A stretch of DNA of 64,000 nt from JAHCHG01 sp965214585 (GTDB lineage Bacteria > Acidobacteriota > Blastocatellia > Pyrinomonadales > Pyrinomonadaceae), in the NCBI GenBank assembly GCA_965214585.1, contig OZ243957.1, forward strand, positions 2,356,001 to 2,420,000, read 5' to 3'. The notes under the pieces were generated by a model. The model saw nothing but the letters and a program-made list of their open reading frames with translations. It searched no databases and was not told the DNA's origin. Shown one piece after another: positions 1 to 7,910 of the stretch (its first letter is position 1; every line of letters starts with the position of its first letter). Position numbers and translations under genes: made by a program.

Positions 1-2
1 TG

Positions 3-944
3 TGGGATTCGGTCAGATTTTACGAACTTGCACCCGAAGATTATGTGAAATTGGTTATTAAAAACATCAACATCGAAACCGACGAAAGCACAATCGCCAC
101 GCTGCTCAATCGCACTTCGACGGCGATGAATTATTATTTGTCGGACGCGCAAGCCGCGCAATTCGCGCCTGAAATCGAAAAACTTCTGATCGAAAAAATG
201 CAGAACGCGCCGACGCTCGGACAAAAGATAACTTTTTATCGGGCGTTTGTTTCGCTGGCAAGTTCGGAAAATGCCAGAAATGTTTTAAAAGAAATGCTGA
301 AATCCACAGGCGGAAACCCGACAGTTATGGAGGGTGCTGTCAGCAATTCGGAAGTTAAGAAAAAAACTACATCCTCCGTAAAACCAAAAGGTAACAGAGA
401 TCGAACAGCACCCTCCATAACTGTCGGGTTTCCGCCTTTGAAGGCGAAGGACAAATTCGACATCGTTACAAAACTTATCACGTTAGGCGATGCCGACGGT
501 TTGAAACTTTTAGCCGAACTCGAAGAAACGGAAACGGGCGATGCGGCGAAACGCTACGCTTACGCGGCGAAAGCGGGAATTGCGACGAAGGAAAACAAAG
601 CGAAATACTGGAAAGATTTCACCGACAACAAGGAAATTTCCGAAAGTTATATTGAATCGGCGTTCAATGTTTGGAATACGCCGAAACACGCCGAATTGAC
701 TTTGCCGTATTTGGAAAAAGCCTTAGCCGAATTGCCGAATCTAAAGAAAAACCGCAAGATATTTTTCGTCAACGGCTGGCTCGGCGTGTTCATCGGCGGG
801 CAGAAAAGCGAAGAAGCGTTGAATATCGTCAACAAATTTCTGGCGGACAATCCGAAATTGGATAAAGATTTACGATTAAAAATTTTGGAAAACTCGGATA
901 ATTTAGAACGCGCCGTGAAGATTCGTGAGAAATACGGGAAATAA
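3..944 (+). CDS. M1-family aminopeptidase, C-terminal part (truncated by window edge)
   Basis: The reading frame is open from the first bases of the window, so only the C-terminal part (about 314 codons) is present; a GTG at 45 opens the same frame but is probably internal. The sequence resembles the helical ERAP1_C-type domain of M1 zinc aminopeptidases: an 'LWDSVR..LAPEDY'-like opening, a KDKFDIVTKL-LGDADG segment matching the family's R/K-D-R/K-(F/W)-DI pattern, and an end of the type ENSDNLERAV. The catalytic HExxH part would lie upstream of the window. Residues encoded by about 309-436 do not fit the family: this stretch is a perfect palindromic insert that keeps the frame. Family assignment is by recognition and is moderately sure. 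Confidence 0.72.
   Translation, partial: WDSVRFYELAPEDYVKLVIKNINIETDESTIATLLNRTSTAMNYYLSDAQAAQFAPEIEKLLIEKMQNAPTLGQKITFYRAFVSLASSENARNVLKEMLKSTGGNPTVMEGAVSNSEVKKKTTSSVKPKGNRDRTAPSITVGFPPLKAKDKFDIVTKLITLGDADGLKLLAELEETETGDAAKRYAYAAKAGIATKENKAKYWKDFTDNKEISESYIESAFNVWNTPKHAELTLPYLEKALAELPNLKKNRKIFFVNGWLGVFIGGQKSEEALNIVNKFLADNPKLDKDLRLKILENSDNLERAVKIREKYGK
309..436. repeat. 128-bp palindromic element inserted in frame in a coding gene
   Basis: The left arm 309-340 and right arm 405-436 are perfect 32-nt inverted copies (left arm begins GGCGGAAACCCGACAG), separated by 64 nt. One more A-T pair extends the arms to 33. The element is read through in frame, adding about 43 residues inside the aminopeptidase C-terminal domain without a stop. 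This is the architecture of Rickettsia palindromic elements (RPE). No second copy is present in the window. Confidence 0.85.
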
Positions 945-1046
945 TTGCTCTAAAAGAGCGACAGATTTTGAGGAGAAACTTTCCTACGAAACACACGAAA
1001 CACACGAAATTTAAGGCGGAAAATCTTATCTCGAACCTGTCAAGAT

Positions 1047-1766
1047 TTATTCTTCCGCTTTTCCGATCTCAAAAGTATCCAAAACGGCTAATCCTCCGAA
1101 ATAAACCAGATTCAAAACGGCGATCCATTTAAGCCAAATCGGAACATTCGGATAAAGCCAGACGATCAAAGGCATAACCAATAAGATAATTGCGGTAAAT
1201 ACGACGGTTAAGGTTTTCAGACGAGTTGCGCGGCTCGGATAGGCGAATTTGACCGGGAGAAAATGCAGAATCGAAAGGGAAATAATAATAAGAGCGTTTC
1301 CGAGCGAGTTTAATGAAAAAACGAAGACGAGATAAAAAACGACGACGTTCCACATTACGGGAAAACCGATAAAATAAAAGTCTTCGGAAATCATTCCTTC
1401 TTTGCCGTAATAAATGACGGAAACGAGCAGAATCAGAAAGGTCAGAGGCAGATTCCAAGACGGTTCAACTAAACCGTTCATATAGAAAAAATACGCCGGA
1501 ATAACGGCGTAGGTCGTAAAATCAACGACATTATCAATCGTTTTGCCGTTCATCTTAGGCAGAACTTCTGCCGTTTTGAATTTTCGCGCGAAAGTTCCGT
1601 CTATTCCGTCTATTGCCAAAGCAGCCAAAAGCCAAGCCATCGCCGCTTGCCAATTTTTGGCGTTTATCGCCAGAATTGCCATAAATCCAACCAGCAAACC
1701 GCAAGCACTAAAAATATGAACGCTCCAAGCCGCGATTTTGTCTGTGGTTTTGTAAGAATGAATCAT
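1047..1766 (-). CDS. pcs: Phosphatidylcholine synthase (CDP-alcohol phosphatidyltransferase)
   Basis: This 239-residue, very hydrophobic membrane protein carries the CDP-alcohol phosphatidyltransferase signature D-x2-D-G-x2-A-R-x12-G-x3-D-x3-D at residues 53-82 (D53, D56-G57, A60-R61, G74, D78, D82). The segment after the motif (VVDFTTYAVIPAYFFY) resembles bacterial Pcs enzymes, which condense CDP-diacylglycerol directly with choline in the inner membrane. Six to eight hydrophobic segments can be counted. It starts with ATG at 1766 and stands alone on the minus strand. Other CDP-alcohol transferases (PgsA, PssA) are less likely because of length and the segment after the motif. Confidence 0.8.
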   Translation of the reverse strand: MIHSYKTTDKIAAWSVHIFSACGLLVGFMAILAINAKNWQAAMAWLLAALAIDGIDGTFARKFKTAEVLPKMNGKTIDNVVDFTTYAVIPAYFFYMNGLVEPSWNLPLTFLILLVSVIYYGKEGMISEDFYFIGFPVMWNVVVFYLVFVFSLNSLGNALIIISLSILHFLPVKFAYPSRATRLKTLTVVFTAIILLVMPLIVWLYPNVPIWLKWIAVLNLVYFGGLAVLDTFEIGKAEE

Positions 1767-1999
1767 CGGAAATTATTAAAGAAAAAGATATTGCCCGCGA
1801 AGTTGAGGCGAATTAGCGCGAAAATAAAATCGGAAAATTTCCAGAACTTCTTTTTTTCGCATTTCGAGGAGTTTTCACACTTTTTCGCGGGAAAAATCAT
1901 CTTCTGAATTGCTCGAATTTACCATCTTGTTATTTCCGAATAAGAATTTCAAATATAAAATTTATCATTTCAAGTTAAATTTCGGGATATTTGACGAAA

Positions 2000-2140
2000 A
2001 GCGGGCGAGAGAGCAACCCTTCCCGACCTGCTAATTTAATAAACTTGCGCTTTTTTCCCTCTATCTTGAACAGATCATTGAATTTAACTGCTCAAGAATG
2101 AAAAGATGTCAGGTTTGGAAGGGTTGCTCTCTCGCCCGCT
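2000..2140. repeat. Palindromic MITE-like repeat, family B copy 1
   Basis: A 141-bp element lies between pcs and the SHOCT gene. The arms (2000-2031 and 2109-2140) begin AGCGGGCGAGAGAGCAACCC and are inverted with about three mismatches; the spacer is AT-rich. It accounts for most of the gene-free stretch 1767-2170. A second copy lies at 28331-28472. Confidence 0.8.
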
Positions 2141-2170
2141 GTTTGAAAAATCAGAACACTTTAATAAATT

Positions 2171-2530
2171 TTACAAATTCAACAAAGACGCTTTCGCCGC
2201 CTTAAATTCTTGGTCGTCTAAAACGCCTTGCTTGTGAAGTTCGGCGAGTTTGGCAAGTTCCGCCGCGACATCTTTTTTATCCGTCGAAGCCTTTTCGTCT
2301 TTGTTTCCGCTTAATTTATTGAGCATCGCGCCGCCGTATTTTTTGCCGACCTTGCTGCCGAGAACTCCGCCGACGAGTGCGCCGGTGAAAGTTCCGACAA
2401 CCGGAATCGGCAGCAGAACCGTTCCGGCTTGCGCTCCGGCTATCGCGCCCGCGCCGACTCCCGCCAAACTTCCGGCTTTTTCGTTGTCCGTTTGTTGTTT
2501 CGTTTGTTTTTCCTCTTTATTTTCCGCCAT
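2171..2530 (-). CDS. Small SHOCT-domain protein with a glycine-zipper segment
   Basis: 119 residues. After a charged N-terminus comes a Gly/Ala-rich hydrophobic stretch (residues 20-65, GVGAGAIAGAQAGTVLLPIP) typical of glycine-zipper membrane-inserting segments. It is followed by a lysine-rich linker and a C-terminal SHOCT motif (ELAKLAELHKQGVLDDQEF, about residues 90-110), a short helical module found at the ends of many small bacterial proteins. A clear Shine-Dalgarno (CAGGAG) precedes the ATG at 2530. The function is unknown; a membrane-associated stress-type role is conceivable but not shown. Confidence 0.7.
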   Translation of the reverse strand: MAENKEEKQTKQQTDNEKAGSLAGVGAGAIAGAQAGTVLLPIPVVGTFTGALVGGVLGSKVGKKYGGAMLNKLSGNKDEKASTDKKDVAAELAKLAELHKQGVLDDQEFKAAKASLLNL

Positions 2531-2672
2531 TTTTGAATTTCTCCTGTTCTAAAAATTACTAAAAAAAGTTGCTTGTCAAAATGAATTATACATTATTTTA
2601 AATGCTTTTAAACATAAATTTTTATTAAGAATCTTATTCCAATTTTTAGCTGGATTTACAATATTTGCAATC

Positions 2673-2750
2673 TTGACATAAAAGTAAAGATTTGACATTC
2701 TAAGAGTTACTTGATGAACGAAAAAACTTTTGATCGAGTAAAAAAAGACG
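2673..2750 (+). promoter_or_regulatory. Candidate promoter region of the rrf2/suf operon
   Basis: Two TTGACA hexamers (2673-2678 and 2692-2697) lie in the AT-rich leader upstream of the Rrf2 regulator. Neither is followed by a convincing consensus -10 at the right distance. The repeated TTGACAT words could be promoter -35 elements or part of an operator. I did not find a clear IscR-type palindrome. Confidence 0.3.
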
Positions 2751-3248
2751 ATGAAAATTTCAGCACAGGAAGAATACGGACTCAGATGTTTGGTGCAGCT
2801 TGCAAAGCTCGGCGGAGATGAATCTTTGACCTTGCCGCAAATCGCCGAACTGGAAGGAATTTCGCAGGCAAACGCCGGAAAACTGATGTGGCTGATGAAA
2901 AAAGCGGGTTTTGTTTCATCAACGCGCGGCACGAAAGGCGGCTACATTTTGGCGCGTGATTCGGACGAAATTTATCTGAGCGAAGTGATAAAAATTTTGG
3001 ATGCGGACGAAATAGACAAGCATTGCGAAAGCTACACGGGCGTTTTAGAATCGTGCGTTCACAACGGCGATTGCGGAATTCGTCCCGTTATCGTCGGCTT
3101 GCACGAAATCGTGCAGAACGCCTTGTCGCAGATAACTTTGGCGCAGCTTGTCGGCACGGAAAGTAAAGTTGACGAAAGATTTCATCGCATTCAGGGAATT
3201 CACAAAACAATCGAACCGAACAAACGCGCAAACGCAGAAATTATATAA
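2751..3248 (+). CDS. Rrf2-family Fe-S cluster regulator of the suf operon
   Basis: 165 residues. The N-terminal winged helix (MKISAQEEYGLRCLVQLA, RGTKGGYILAR) is typical of the IscR/NsrR/SufR-like Rrf2 family. Cysteines C92, C102 and C108 (HCESYTGVLESC-VHNGDC) match the family's three-cysteine [2Fe-2S] ligand region. It sits 54 bp upstream of sufB and points the same way, so it probably senses Fe-S status and represses or tunes the suf genes. The tail after residue 150 is polar and non-conserved. No strong Shine-Dalgarno is visible before ATG 2751. Confidence 0.85.
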   Translation: MKISAQEEYGLRCLVQLAKLGGDESLTLPQIAELEGISQANAGKLMWLMKKAGFVSSTRGTKGGYILARDSDEIYLSEVIKILDADEIDKHCESYTGVLESCVHNGDCGIRPVIVGLHEIVQNALSQITLAQLVGTESKVDERFHRIQGIHKTIEPNKRANAEII

Positions 3249-3302
3249 ATTATAAGGGAAATAATCCGAATCAGACTTCGGACACAAAACTTTGGACTAA
3301 AT

Positions 3303-5828
3303 ATGAGTACAGCAACAGAATTTTTAACGAACAGAGAATATAAATACGGTTTTACGACCGACATCGAAACGGAAACGATTGCGAAAGGTTTGTCGGAAGA
3401 CACCGTTCGTTTGATTTCAAAAAAGAAAAACGAACCCGAATGGCTGCTTGAGTTTCGCTTAAAGGCTTTTCGTCATTGGTTAAAGATGAAACAACCCGAC
3501 AATTGGGCGAATTTTCATTATCCGAATATAGATTTTCAAAACATCAGCTATTATTCCGCGCCGAAACAAAAGGCGAAAAAGCAGAGTTTGGACGAAGTTG
3601 ACCCCGAACTTTTGCGGACTTTTGAAAAACTCGGAATTCCGCTGACCGAACAAAAAATGCTCGCCAACGTCGCCGTTGACGCGGTTTTCGATTCGGTTTC
3701 GGTGGCGACCACTTACAAAGAAAAACTCTTAAAAGCGGGCGTGATCTTCTGCTCGTTTACCGAAGCCGTCGAAGAATATCCCGAACTCGTCAAGCAGTAT
3801 CTCGGCTCGGTCGTTCCTTCATCGGATAATTATTATGCGGCTCTAAACGCGGCGGTTTTCTCCGACGGCTCTTTCGTTTTCATCCCGAAAGGCGTTCGCT
3901 GTCCGATGGAACTTTCGACGTATTTTAGAATCAACACGCAGGATTCGGGACAGTTTGAACGCACATTGATTGTTGCTGAAGAAGGCGCGTATGTCGCTTA
4001 TAACGAAGGTTGTCATCCCGCAGGCGAACAGGTTTTAACGGCGGAAGGCTGGCGAAATATCGAAGGCATCAAAGCGGGCGATAAAGTTTATGACCACGAC
4101 GGCAAACTGCAAAAAGTCCGCGCCGCAATGGTTCGCCGATTTAAAGGCGAAATGATTACGGTGCGCCCGATGTCGCGTTACAACGAATTCAGATTAACGC
4201 CCGAACATCCCGTTTATGCAATTAAGCGAAAGGACGTTTTGAAACCTAGAAAGCAACGGAAAGAAAACTGGCTGCCCGAAGTTGACACACAAAAACTTTT
4301 CAAAGCTGAACCAAAATTTATAAAAGCAGATGAACTTGAAAAAGGCGATTTTGTTTTAGTTCCAAAATTGGAGCGAAATGATTCAAAAGCATTTAATAAC
4401 GATGAACTCGAATTGCTTGGTTATTATTTGGCGGAAGGCTCAAGCTGCTACAACAAATTAAATAAGCAATATGTGAACTCATTCGCTTTTGGAATTCACG
4501 AAAAAGATTTGATTGCACGGACAAAAGAGCTAGTCGAAAAACTTTCGGGCAAAAATGCTTATATCGTTGAAAATCAAGAACGCAATGGCACAAATGTTCA
4601 ATTTTATTCGGAAGAAATGTCTGATTGGTTTGTTCGGCATTGCGGAAAATACGCAACTGAAAAAACTTTGAGTCCCGAATTGATGAGCATTTCACCAAGT
4701 CAGACAAAAGTATTTTTAGACGCATATTTAGAGGGCGACGGAAACATTTCGGAGCGTGAAAATTCCCGTATGATTCGCTTTTCGACGGCTTCGGAAACTC
4801 TTGCCAGACAAGTGCAGATGCTTTTAAATAAACTCGACATTCAAGCGTGGATTCAAGTCCGCGAAGGCGGCGAAGCGATCTTTTCAAAACAGCAGCCTGA
4901 ACGAATTATCAATCGCAATCCGCTTTATCAAATCGGCTATACGGAAAACAAAAAATGGGATATGGTGCGTGAAACCGAAACGCATTTTATCGTTCCTGTT
5001 CGTGAAATTACGCGAGAAGATTTTGACGATTTGGTTTTTAACATTGATGTTGACGAAACGCACAGTTATTTGGTCAAAGGTTTTGCCGTCCACAACTGCA
5101 CCGCACCGCAGTTTGACACGAATCAACTGCACGCGGCGGTTGTCGAACTCGTCGCACTCGACGATGCGGAAATAAAATATTCGACTGTGCAGAATTGGTA
5201 TGCGGGCGACGAAAGCGGCAAGGGCGGAATTTATAATTTTGTGACAAAACGCGGCGCGTGTCGCGGGCGAAATTCAAAAATTTCTTGGACGCAGGTTGAA
5301 ACGGGAAGCGCGATCACTTGGAAATATCCGTCGGTTATTTTGCAGGGCGACAATTCAATCGGCGAGTTTTATTCGGTTGCTTTGACGAACAACGCGCAGA
5401 TCGCCGACACGGGAACGAAGATGATCCATCTCGGCAAAAACACGAGTTCGACGATTATTTCCAAAGGAATTTCCGCCGGAAAATCGAATAATTCGTATCG
5501 CGGGCTTGTAAAAGTTATGCCGAAAGCGGAAGGAGCGAGAAATTACACGCAATGCGATTCGATGCTGATCGGCGACCGCTGCGAGGCGAACACATTTCCG
5601 TATATCGAGGTGATGAACAACACCGCCCGCGTCGAACACGAGGCGACGACATCGAGAATCAGCGAAGATCAAATGTTTTATTTGCAGCAGCGCGGATTAT
5701 CGGAAGAAGATTCGATCTCGCTGATTATCAACGGTTTCTGCAAGGAAGTTTTCAAAGAACTGCCGATGGAATATGCGGTTGAAGCGCAGAAACTTTTGGG
5801 ATTAAAACTCGAAAACAGCGTTGGTTAA
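3303..5828 (+). CDS. sufB: Fe-S assembly protein SufB, interrupted by an intein
   Basis: 841 codons. Removing residues 237-598 (the intein) leaves a 479-residue SufB of normal length. The N-extein ends ...GAYVAYNEG and the C-extein resumes CTAPQFDTNQLHAAVVELVA, so the inserted element splits the highly conserved EGC-TAP motif at its cysteine. SufB forms the SufBC2D scaffold on which [Fe-S] clusters are built with sulfur delivered by SufS. The protein must splice to be active because the +1 residue is the conserved cysteine. It is the first enzyme gene after the Rrf2 regulator; sufC is almost 8 kb downstream, which is abnormal for a suf operon. Confidence 0.95.
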   Translation: MSTATEFLTNREYKYGFTTDIETETIAKGLSEDTVRLISKKKNEPEWLLEFRLKAFRHWLKMKQPDNWANFHYPNIDFQNISYYSAPKQKAKKQSLDEVDPELLRTFEKLGIPLTEQKMLANVAVDAVFDSVSVATTYKEKLLKAGVIFCSFTEAVEEYPELVKQYLGSVVPSSDNYYAALNAAVFSDGSFVFIPKGVRCPMELSTYFRINTQDSGQFERTLIVAEEGAYVAYNEGCHPAGEQVLTAEGWRNIEGIKAGDKVYDHDGKLQKVRAAMVRRFKGEMITVRPMSRYNEFRLTPEHPVYAIKRKDVLKPRKQRKENWLPEVDTQKLFKAEPKFIKADELEKGDFVLVPKLERNDSKAFNNDELELLGYYLAEGSSCYNKLNKQYVNSFAFGIHEKDLIARTKELVEKLSGKNAYIVENQERNGTNVQFYSEEMSDWFVRHCGKYATEKTLSPELMSISPSQTKVFLDAYLEGDGNISERENSRMIRFSTASETLARQVQMLLNKLDIQAWIQVREGGEAIFSKQQPERIINRNPLYQIGYTENKKWDMVRETETHFIVPVREITREDFDDLVFNIDVDETHSYLVKGFAVHNCTAPQFDTNQLHAAVVELVALDDAEIKYSTVQNWYAGDESGKGGIYNFVTKRGACRGRNSKISWTQVETGSAITWKYPSVILQGDNSIGEFYSVALTNNAQIADTGTKMIHLGKNTSSTIISKGISAGKSNNSYRGLVKVMPKAEGARNYTQCDSMLIGDRCEANTFPYIEVMNNTARVEHEATTSRISEDQMFYLQQRGLSEEDSISLIINGFCKEVFKELPMEYAVEAQKLLGLKLENSVG
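4011..5096 (+). mobile_element. Intein with LAGLIDADG homing endonuclease domain in SufB
   Basis: 362 residues, starting at Cys (codon 4011) and ending Val-His-Asn (codon 5094) before the +1 Cys at 5097. Splicing blocks are visible: block A (CHPAGEQVLTAEGW), block B (LTPEHPVYAI with T-x-x-H), block F/G (FNIDVDETHSYLV...FAVHN). Two LAGLIDADG helices are visible, LLGYYLAEG (acidic residue Glu) and FLDAYLEGDG (acidic Asp), so the endonuclease looks intact. Class-1 chemistry (Cys1, terminal Asn, Cys+1) is expected to give autocatalytic splicing. Confidence 0.93.
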
Positions 5829-5840
5829 GAAGTAATTTAT

Positions 5841-6010
5841 ATGAATCTGGCAATTGAACTTAAACAAGAAGATGACGGCGTTGGATTGCGGAAATTGACG
5901 CGCTCAACGGCGTTTTAGTTTATGGCGAAACACGCGAAGATGCGATTCGGAAAGTGAAAACTTTGGCTTTTCGTGTGATTGCAGACCGTTTGGAAAACGG
6001 CGAAATATAA
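5841..6010 (+). pseudogene. HicB-like antitoxin gene with a frameshift
   Basis: Starting at ATG 5841 the frame reads MNLAIELKQEDDG, then fails. From 5879 the frame shifted by one base reads RWIAEIDALNGVLVYGETRE and continues to a stop at 6008. Together these match the short HicB-like (UPF0150-type) antitoxin fold of about 56 residues. One missing base near 5879 explains the break. No hicA partner follows; mntA begins 3 bp later. It could be a decayed antitoxin or an assembly error. Confidence 0.65.
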
Positions 6011-6013
6011 AAA

Positions 6014-6307
6014 ATGAATTTAGCAACAGCCGAAAAAGAAAAAATCGTCGAAATTTGCGAGCGCAACGACATTGAATTTTGCGCGGTTTTCGGCTCGTTT
6101 GCGCGTGGTGAAGCGACGGACGAGAGCGATATTGATTTGCTGGTGCGGTTTTCAAAGCCGACTGGCTGGGCGTTTTACGGAATTGCCGACGAATTGGAAA
6201 AAGTTCTCGGCAGAAAGGTTGATTTGGCAACCGAAAATATGATCGGCAAGCGCATCCGCGAAAGCGTTTTTCGTGATTTGAAAGTTATTTATGAAGAAAC
6301 CAAATGA
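6014..6307 (+). CDS. mntA: MntA-type minimal nucleotidyltransferase antitoxin, copy 1
   Basis: 97 residues with the minimal nucleotidyltransferase motif GS-x10-D-x-D complete (GSFARGEATDESDID, about residues 26-40). In MntA-HepT (type VII) systems this enzyme AMPylates a tyrosine in the HEPN toxin and so neutralises it. The gene overlaps the following hepT by 17 nt (ATG at 6291), exactly as in the second cassette at 11679. Its own partner is frameshifted, so this antitoxin may now be an orphan or may act on HepT copy 2. Confidence 0.85.
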   Translation: MNLATAEKEKIVEICERNDIEFCAVFGSFARGEATDESDIDLLVRFSKPTGWAFYGIADELEKVLGRKVDLATENMIGKRIRESVFRDLKVIYEETK

Positions 6308-6628
6308 CGTTGACCGTTTAGACCATATTCTCGAAGCGATTGTAAAAATCGAAAGATATTTGCAAAATTTCGACTTGCAAAAGTTTCGTTCAAACGAATT
6401 GACGCGGTTGTGAGAAATATCGAGATAATCGGCGAGGCAATAACCCGTTTGGACAGAGGTTTGAAAGCGCAATATCCAAACGTCGAATGGCGTTTTGCAG
6501 CGGCGACTCGTAATCGTTTGATTCACGGATATTTTGATGTTGACGCGGAAATTATTTGGGACACGACGCAAAAAAATTTGCCCGTTTTGAAAAAGCAGAT
6601 TGAAGAGATTTTGGAGAATCTGAAATAA
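6291..6628 (+). pseudogene. hepT: HepT HEPN toxin gene, frameshifted, copy 1
   Basis: The ATG at 6291 overlaps mntA and reads MKKPNDVDRLDHILEAIVKI through to about residue 32, then meets a stop at 6411. The downstream frame resumes IDAVVRNIEIIGEAI and runs to 6628, including the catalytic RNRLIHGY (R-x4-H-x-Y). The intact homologue at 11956 has EEK at the break point, so one or four bases are missing between about 6383 and 6400. Loss of the N-terminal half separates the toxin from its start, so this copy is probably inactive. Confidence 0.78.
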
Positions 6629-6665
6629 GAAAGGTGCGGAATTTACCGTTTATAAAAACCATAAA

Positions 6666-7631
6666 ATGTCCGAACAAATAAACAATCCGCACGACCAATT
6701 TTTTCGGGCGGCGTTTTCGCGCCCGGATGTGGCGAAAAGTTTTTTGACAAATTATCTATCGCCGGAACTGGCGGCGAAAATAAATCTCGATTCGTTGGAG
6801 ATTACGCAGGAGTCTTTTGTTGACGAAGAGCTAAAAGCACATCATTCGGATTTGCTTTTTCGTTTTCGGCAGACGGACGGGACGGACGGCTTTATTTATG
6901 TTTTGTTGGAACATAAAAGTTACACCGATAAACTCGTCGGGTTTCAGCTTTTGCGGTATGTTTTGCGGATTTGGGAAAAATCTTTGGCGGAAAAAAGCGG
7001 GAAACTGCCGCCCGTTTTGCCGATTGTTTTGTATCACGGCGACGCGGAATGGAAAATCAGCCGGCAATTCGCGGATTTGGTGGAGAACGCGGCGGATTTT
7101 GGCGAATTGATACCGGATTTTAAATACGGTTTGTGGGATTTGTCGAAATTTGACGCGGAAGAAATTAAAACCGAAGTTTTCTTAAAAGCGGCGGTTTTTG
7201 TGATGCAGAACATTTTCGATAAAGAGATTTACGAAAAGTTGGACGAGTTGGGCGAGTTATACAAACTCAAACGCGACAAGGAAACCGTCGAGTTTATTTC
7301 AATTATCGTGCGCTATGTTTTGGCGGTAAATGAAGATATTACGGTTGATAAAATGAGGAAAACTTTGCGAAAAGTTTTTCCGAAATTGGAGAGTAAAATT
7401 ATGACGACAGCAACAAGAGAATTACTTGAACAAGGAACGCGAATAGGGACGGAAACTACTGCTTTCCGAATTTTGCAGAAGAAATTCGGTTCTTTGTCTG
7501 AGGATAAGCAAAATGCTATCAAGAATTTATCAGATGAAAAACTCAAAATTTTGACTTTAGATTTTTTGGATTTTAACGAACAAGAAGATTTTGACCGATG
7601 GTTAAAACTGCATTCCGACATTGGAGAATAA
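6666..7631 (+). CDS. Rpn-family nuclease (RpnL), copy 1
   Basis: 321 residues beginning NNPHDQFFRAAFSRPDVA, the hallmark of the Rpn (PF04754, 'transposase_31') family. PD-(D/E)xK-like residues are visible: D62 (HSDLLFRF), E82-x-K84 (LLEHKSY), Q94 (FQLLRYVLRIWEK). Rpn proteins are DNA endonucleases, recently described as anti-phage toxins encoded as genes-within-genes. The C-terminal part (from codon 246) carries the variable QG-repeat and a DUF4351-like region that can be made separately. The gene lies 37 bp after hepT copy 1. A stretch just upstream (ACCGTTTATAAA, about 6646) also occurs before sufC. Confidence 0.85.
   Translation: MSEQINNPHDQFFRAAFSRPDVAKSFLTNYLSPELAAKINLDSLEITQESFVDEELKAHHSDLLFRFRQTDGTDGFIYVLLEHKSYTDKLVGFQLLRYVLRIWEKSLAEKSGKLPPVLPIVLYHGDAEWKISRQFADLVENAADFGELIPDFKYGLWDLSKFDAEEIKTEVFLKAAVFVMQNIFDKEIYEKLDELGELYKLKRDKETVEFISIIVRYVLAVNEDITVDKMRKTLRKVFPKLESKIMTTATRELLEQGTRIGTETTAFRILQKKFGSLSEDKQNAIKNLSDEKLKILTLDFLDFNEQEDFDRWLKLHSDIGE
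7401..7631 (+). CDS. Putative intragenic RpnS antitoxin within rpn copy 1
   Basis: An in-frame internal ATG at 7401 is preceded at 7 nt by GGAGAG (7388-7393) and would yield a 76-residue C-terminal protein (MTTATRELLEQG...). It lies at codon 246, the same codon position as the internal start in rpn copy 2. Known Rpn systems translate this domain separately and it inhibits the full-length nuclease. Separate translation here is inference from the Shine-Dalgarno. Confidence 0.5.
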   Translation: MTTATRELLEQGTRIGTETTAFRILQKKFGSLSEDKQNAIKNLSDEKLKILTLDFLDFNEQEDFDRWLKLHSDIGE

Positions 7632-7635
7632 AATT

Positions 7636-7896
7636 ATGACACCGGCAATGAGAGAAATTCTTCAACAAGGTTTTGAACAAGGTTTTAAACAAGGTTTTAA
7701 ACAAGGTATTGAGCAAGGTGAGCGGATGCAGGCGGAAAAATCTGCTCTGCAAATTTTGCAGAAGAAATTCGGGATTTTGTCCGAAGATGAACGCAATGCC
7801 GTCGGGAAATTATCCCTCAAAGAACTTGAAGATTTTATTTTGGATTCGCTGGATTTTTCCGAACGGAAGGAACTTGAAGAACGGCTTGCCGCGTAG
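7636..7896 (+). CDS. Stand-alone RpnS-like C-terminal domain (tandem copy, copy 1)
   Basis: 86 residues from ATG 7636 (GGAGA at 7623-7627). The gene repeats the 3' end of the preceding rpn: the nucleotide text TTGGAGA-TAAAATTATGAC occurs at both 7387 and 7621, and the protein matches the C-terminal domain (LQILQKKFGILSEDERNAV). It has five four-residue repeats (QGFE/QGFK/QGFK/QGIE/QGER) where the parent domain has about two. Variation in the number of such repeats is a reported property of RpnS. An upstream TTG at 7621 is a less likely start. Probable free antitoxin or remnant of a tandem duplication. Confidence 0.65.
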   Translation: MTPAMREILQQGFEQGFKQGFKQGIEQGERMQAEKSALQILQKKFGILSEDERNAVGKLSLKELEDFILDSLDFSERKELEERLAA

Positions 7897-7910
7897 TTTT
7901 GTCGAATAAA

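Noticed and set aside
236..481. Minus-strand reading frame across the palindrome
   Set aside because: It exists only because the palindrome reads alike on both strands; the plus-strand aminopeptidase is continuous and conserved.
1793..1891. Possible short family-C repeat (CCCGCGA...TCGCGGG ends)
   Set aside because: Only 7-bp arms match and no inner CAGGGAT pair is present; too weak to call.
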